From an uncultured Bacteroidota bacterium (lineage in GTDB: Bacteria; Bacteroidota; Bacteroidia; UKL13-3): DNA of 64,000 nt. Position 1 is the first letter of the stretch; each line of letters begins with the position of its first letter. Location: the NCBI GenBank assembly GCA_903850915.1, contig CAINMV010000030.1, positions 50,922-114,921 of the forward strand, in the 5' to 3' direction. Both the position numbers and the translations under genes were made by a program. Below, piece after piece: positions 61,774 through 64,000 of this stretch. The notes under the pieces are model-generated. The model worked only from the letters and a program-made list of their open reading frames with translations. It was not told the origin of the DNA and ran no database searches.

Positions 61774-62748
61774 TTATTTCCAGCCTAGATCTTTTGTTGC
61801 CAAGTGCTTTAACAACGCTTGTTGAGTTGACGGGCTTACTGGATGTTTCTTACAAAAGATATTCCGAGAAGAATATAGGCCATAACCATTGGAAACATTG
61901 GTGAACTCCGGCTTCTTCTGTACAATTCCAATCGATGGCTTACTAATATCTTGATACACGTTTAAATCATCGGCAGCACCAGCATAATAGGCATCAAAAT
62001 TTGTTGCTATCCGATATACCCCAGGTACGCGATGTAGGCTATTGCCAATAAAATTAAAAATATCGTCCGATTCTATGGTTTGATCAACAGCACTGCCTCC
62101 TTGCAATGTAGTGGTTAAGCCACTACGCAACACATAATAGTCGAGGAAACGCTGACTAATTAAAGCACCGGAAATAGAATCAAATTCATTAAATTTAAAT
62201 CGGTAAAATACATCGTAGGCACGGGCATTTATGCCTGAGAGGCAATAGGCCCGGATTTTTTTGCCCGTTAAAAGATCAAAGGTATCGCCTGGAGGGCTTG
62301 TTACATTGGTTGGTGTACCAACAATTGGAGTAATACCGCTAACGCCGCTGCCGGTATTGGCATCAATAATATCCAAACGATAGAGATGCGATGCATTCAA
62401 CGCTGCTGAAAAACGGTATAATACATTTACCTTGTTTTGAAAATAACCAGAGTCCTTAATTGTTGAAACTTCCTTTTTGAGCAGATAGACTTGCGAGGTT
62501 GTTAAGTCGGTAACTTTTACATTTAAGGTATCAAAATACAACGAATCTACCTTCTGACTAATAGATAGTGCTGAGGCATTGGTGTTTTGAAAGGCGCGTT
62601 GAATCCGGATATAATGAACGGAATCCATTTTATCGAGTAGGCCATAAACAACCATGATCTCTTTATAGTCTGCATTCAGCTGAATATCATTATTACAAGA
62701 GGTGCTTATTACCCCTATAAACAAGAAAAAAAGTAACAGGTTTTTCAT
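61774..62748 (-). CDS. Hypothetical lipoprotein, DUF4249-like
   Basis: A 324-residue exported protein. The signal MKNLLLFFLFIGVISTSC suggests lipidation at Cys18, followed by NND, though the residue at -3 (Ser) departs from the strict lipobox. The body is beta-rich with a Tyr-Gly-Leu-Leu-Asp-Lys start (IMVVYGLLDKMDSVHYIRIQRAF) and ends NVSNGYGLYSSRN, a pattern reminiscent of DUF4249 lipoproteins that accompany TonB receptors. No receptor gene is adjacent. Family assignment is weak; function unknown. Confidence 0.55.
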   Translation of the reverse strand: MKNLLLFFLFIGVISTSCNNDIQLNADYKEIMVVYGLLDKMDSVHYIRIQRAFQNTNASALSISQKVDSLYFDTLNVKVTDLTTSQVYLLKKEVSTIKDSGYFQNKVNVLYRFSAALNASHLYRLDIIDANTGSGVSGITPIVGTPTNVTSPPGDTFDLLTGKKIRAYCLSGINARAYDVFYRFKFNEFDSISGALISQRFLDYYVLRSGLTTTLQGGSAVDQTIESDDIFNFIGNSLHRVPGVYRIATNFDAYYAGAADDLNVYQDISKPSIGIVQKKPEFTNVSNGYGLYSSRNIFCKKHPVSPSTQQALLKHLATKDLGWK

Positions 62749-62795
62749 TTCAACGTCGTGAAAATAAGGAATATCCTTACGATATTAAAAATAAA

Positions 62796-64000
62796 TTAAG
62801 ATTTAAGATTTTTTAACCTTCCCACTTCTGCTGGGGTTAAAAAACGGCATTCACCACGCTTTAATCCTTTCTTAGACAAACTAGCAAATGATGTCCTATC
62901 TAATTTCACTACTTTATAACCCAGACTTTCAAAAATCCTTCTTACAATTCGATTGCGGCCACTGTGCAATTGCACGCCAACATGGTTTTTGTCCATGTCT
63001 TCAATATAGGCAACATCATCCACTTGAATGGGCCCATCTTCTAATACTAATCCAGCTTTGATTTTAACATAATCTTCTTGACGAAGCTTCGTATCAAGTT
63101 CTACCGCATACACTTTTGTTACCCCAAATTTAGGATGGGTGAGTTTTAGCGTTAAGTCACCATCGTTGGTAAGTAAAAGCACCCCAGTGGTATTGCGATC
63201 TAGGCGCCCCACAGGATATACACGAGCACTAGTAAGGCGTTCCACTAGCGTAGTAACCATTTTTCGTTCCTGCGGGTCGTCAGTTGTTGTGATGAAGTCT
63301 TTCGGCTTATTCATCACAATATATTGAAGCTTTTCTTTACGAACCGGTTCATTATTATATCGCACTTCATCGTTATCACGATGCACTTTAGCCCCCAATT
63401 CAGTCACCAACTCTCCATTTACGGTAACCACGCCACTCGCTATTAAGTCGTCCGCTTCTCGACGACTGCAGATTCCTGCATTACTTAGATAACGATTTAA
63501 ACGGATGAAATCAGGGTTTTTATCTCCAACTGCTTCTCTTTTTTTACCTGTCGATCTCGTTGAGGAAGAGTCATCGCGGGATGTGAATGGCTTACTTTCT
63601 TTATCGACATAAGGCTTTTTCACATACGGTTTGCCAAAGCTTACCGCTTCGCGGCGTGCCGGCTTAGATTCTTGATCTTCGGCTTCTGGGCGTCGCTTGT
63701 ATGATCTTTTTTCTGTATTGTCTTTATCGCCATAAGGTTTGCGCACAAACGGCTGGTCATTGCCTCCTTCGTTACGTTTGGTATATGGTCTCTTCTCTGT
63801 ATTGTCTCTGTCGCCATAAGGTTTGCGCACAAAAGGCTGGTCATTACCACCTTCGCTACGTTTGGTATATGGCTTCTTTTCTGTATTGTCTCTGTCGCCA
63901 TAAGGTTTGCGCACAAAAGGCTGGTCGTTGCTTCCTTCGTTACGTTTGGTATATGGTCTCTTCTCTGTATTGTCTCTATCGCCGTAAGGCTTGCGCACAA
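62796..64000 (-). CDS. rluB: RluB-type rRNA pseudouridine synthase with repetitive N-terminal tail (cut by window edge)
   Basis: The 5' end runs off the right edge; 401 codons are visible. The C-terminal half is a complete RsuA/RluB enzyme: S4 domain (RLNRYLSNAGICSRREADDLI), then YPVGRLDRNTTGVLLLTNDGDL with the catalytic Asp, and HSGRNRIVRRIFESLGY. It should isomerise a uridine in 23S rRNA (RluB) or 16S rRNA (RsuA). The N-terminal tail is a charged, low-complexity stretch made of 28-residue repeats (KPYGDRDNTEKRPYTKR, then GGNDQPFVR), rich in Lys, Arg, Asp and Asn. Bacteroidota RluB proteins often carry such basic tails; the exact repetition here is notable. Confidence 0.92.
   Translation of the reverse strand, partial: VRKPYGDRDNTEKRPYTKRNEGSNDQPFVRKPYGDRDNTEKKPYTKRSEGGNDQPFVRKPYGDRDNTEKRPYTKRNEGGNDQPFVRKPYGDKDNTEKRSYKRRPEAEDQESKPARREAVSFGKPYVKKPYVDKESKPFTSRDDSSSTRSTGKKREAVGDKNPDFIRLNRYLSNAGICSRREADDLIASGVVTVNGELVTELGAKVHRDNDEVRYNNEPVRKEKLQYIVMNKPKDFITTTDDPQERKMVTTLVERLTSARVYPVGRLDRNTTGVLLLTNDGDLTLKLTHPKFGVTKVYAVELDTKLRQEDYVKIKAGLVLEDGPIQVDDVAYIEDMDKNHVGVQLHSGRNRIVRRIFESLGYKVVKLDRTSFASLSKKGLKRGECRFLTPAEVGRLKNLKS
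63700..64000 (-). repeat. 84-bp tandem repeats inside the rluB coding region
   Basis: The element TTGCGCACAA recurs with exact 84-bp spacing (GCGCAC at 63741, 63825, 63909, 63993). At least three nearly identical copies are visible, continuing past the edge. 84 is divisible by three, so each copy encodes the same 28 residues in frame. Near-identity at the DNA level indicates recent expansion or conversion. Confidence 0.9.

Noticed and set aside
63641..64000. Second minus-strand frame through the rluB repeats
   Set aside because: It stays open only because the 84-bp repeat unit has no stop in that frame; the pseudouridine synthase is in the other frame.
63700..64000. CRISPR array
   Set aside because: Repeats are contiguous 84-bp units with no unique spacers, and they are in-frame coding sequence of rluB.

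Overview
The window is a chromosomal stretch of a Bacteroidota bacterium (AT-rich, about 60% A+T by eye). Three things point there. Many genes are preceded by the Bacteroidota -7 promoter box TAnnTTTG and lack a clear Shine-Dalgarno sequence. Lineage-typical families are present: a C-terminal type IX secretion sorting domain, a TonB receptor with a carboxypeptidase-like N-terminal domain, DUF4476, DUF2851, a fused CcoN-CcoO oxidase subunit, an NAD-epimerase-type threonine dehydrogenase and YfhO. Gene content is mostly housekeeping and respiratory. No complete insertion sequence, phage, CRISPR array, rRNA or tRNA was seen.

Layout. 1-3.9 kb: the start of ribB (cut by the left edge), a GNAT acetyltransferase, and an aldehyde dehydrogenase / DUF779 / AraC-regulator group with a direct-repeat operator candidate and a strong hairpin terminator. 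4-10.2 kb: asnS with a coiled-coil insertion, uvrA, and an acyl-CoA mutase large subunit. 10.3-17.1 kb: a TetR-controlled tripartite RND efflux operon with a perfect palindrome over its promoter, closed by a bidirectional terminator. 17.1-23.7 kb: an APC permease, a sugar-phosphate nucleotidyltransferase coupled to ruvA, a TonB receptor and an ArsC-like reductase.

24.2-33.0 kb is the most coherent block, a complete cbb3 cytochrome oxidase cluster: ccoI, ccoS, ccoNO fusion, ccoQ, ccoP, ccoG, ccoH and a SafE/DsbD_2-type transporter. Two of its genes (ccoS and ccoQ, 50 and 54 residues) are very short. Together they encode the oxidase, its copper-delivering P-type ATPase and its assembly factors. 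A 436-bp gene-free, possibly degenerate stretch follows.

33.4-48.2 kb: tryptophan 2,3-dioxygenase, a zinc-ribbon protein, a SCO copper chaperone with a beta-helix lipoprotein, a CPBP protease divergent from a metallo-beta-lactamase-fold hydrolase, an RsmF-type rRNA methyltransferase, metK, a tandem DUF4476 secreted protein, a Nudix hydrolase, an ACE-like M2 peptidase, RNase Z, a T9SS cargo protein and a STAS-like protein. 48.2-64 kb: an SDR, a PolB-type exonuclease, a substrate-binding protein without a signal peptide, DUF2851, ndk, xth, an LIC_10190-like membrane protein followed by yfhO and threonine dehydrogenase, ettA with riboflavin synthase, a lipoprotein, and an RluB-type pseudouridine synthase whose N-terminal tail is built of 84-bp in-frame repeats and runs off the right edge.

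I did not find a convincing wholly new system. The best leads are architectural oddities (AsnRS insertion, RluB repeats, RND permease with an extra helix pair, monoheme CcoP with an extra membrane region, cytosolic BtuF-like protein), candidate operators paired with local regulators, and two promoter boxes so close to start codons that the transcripts would be leaderless.
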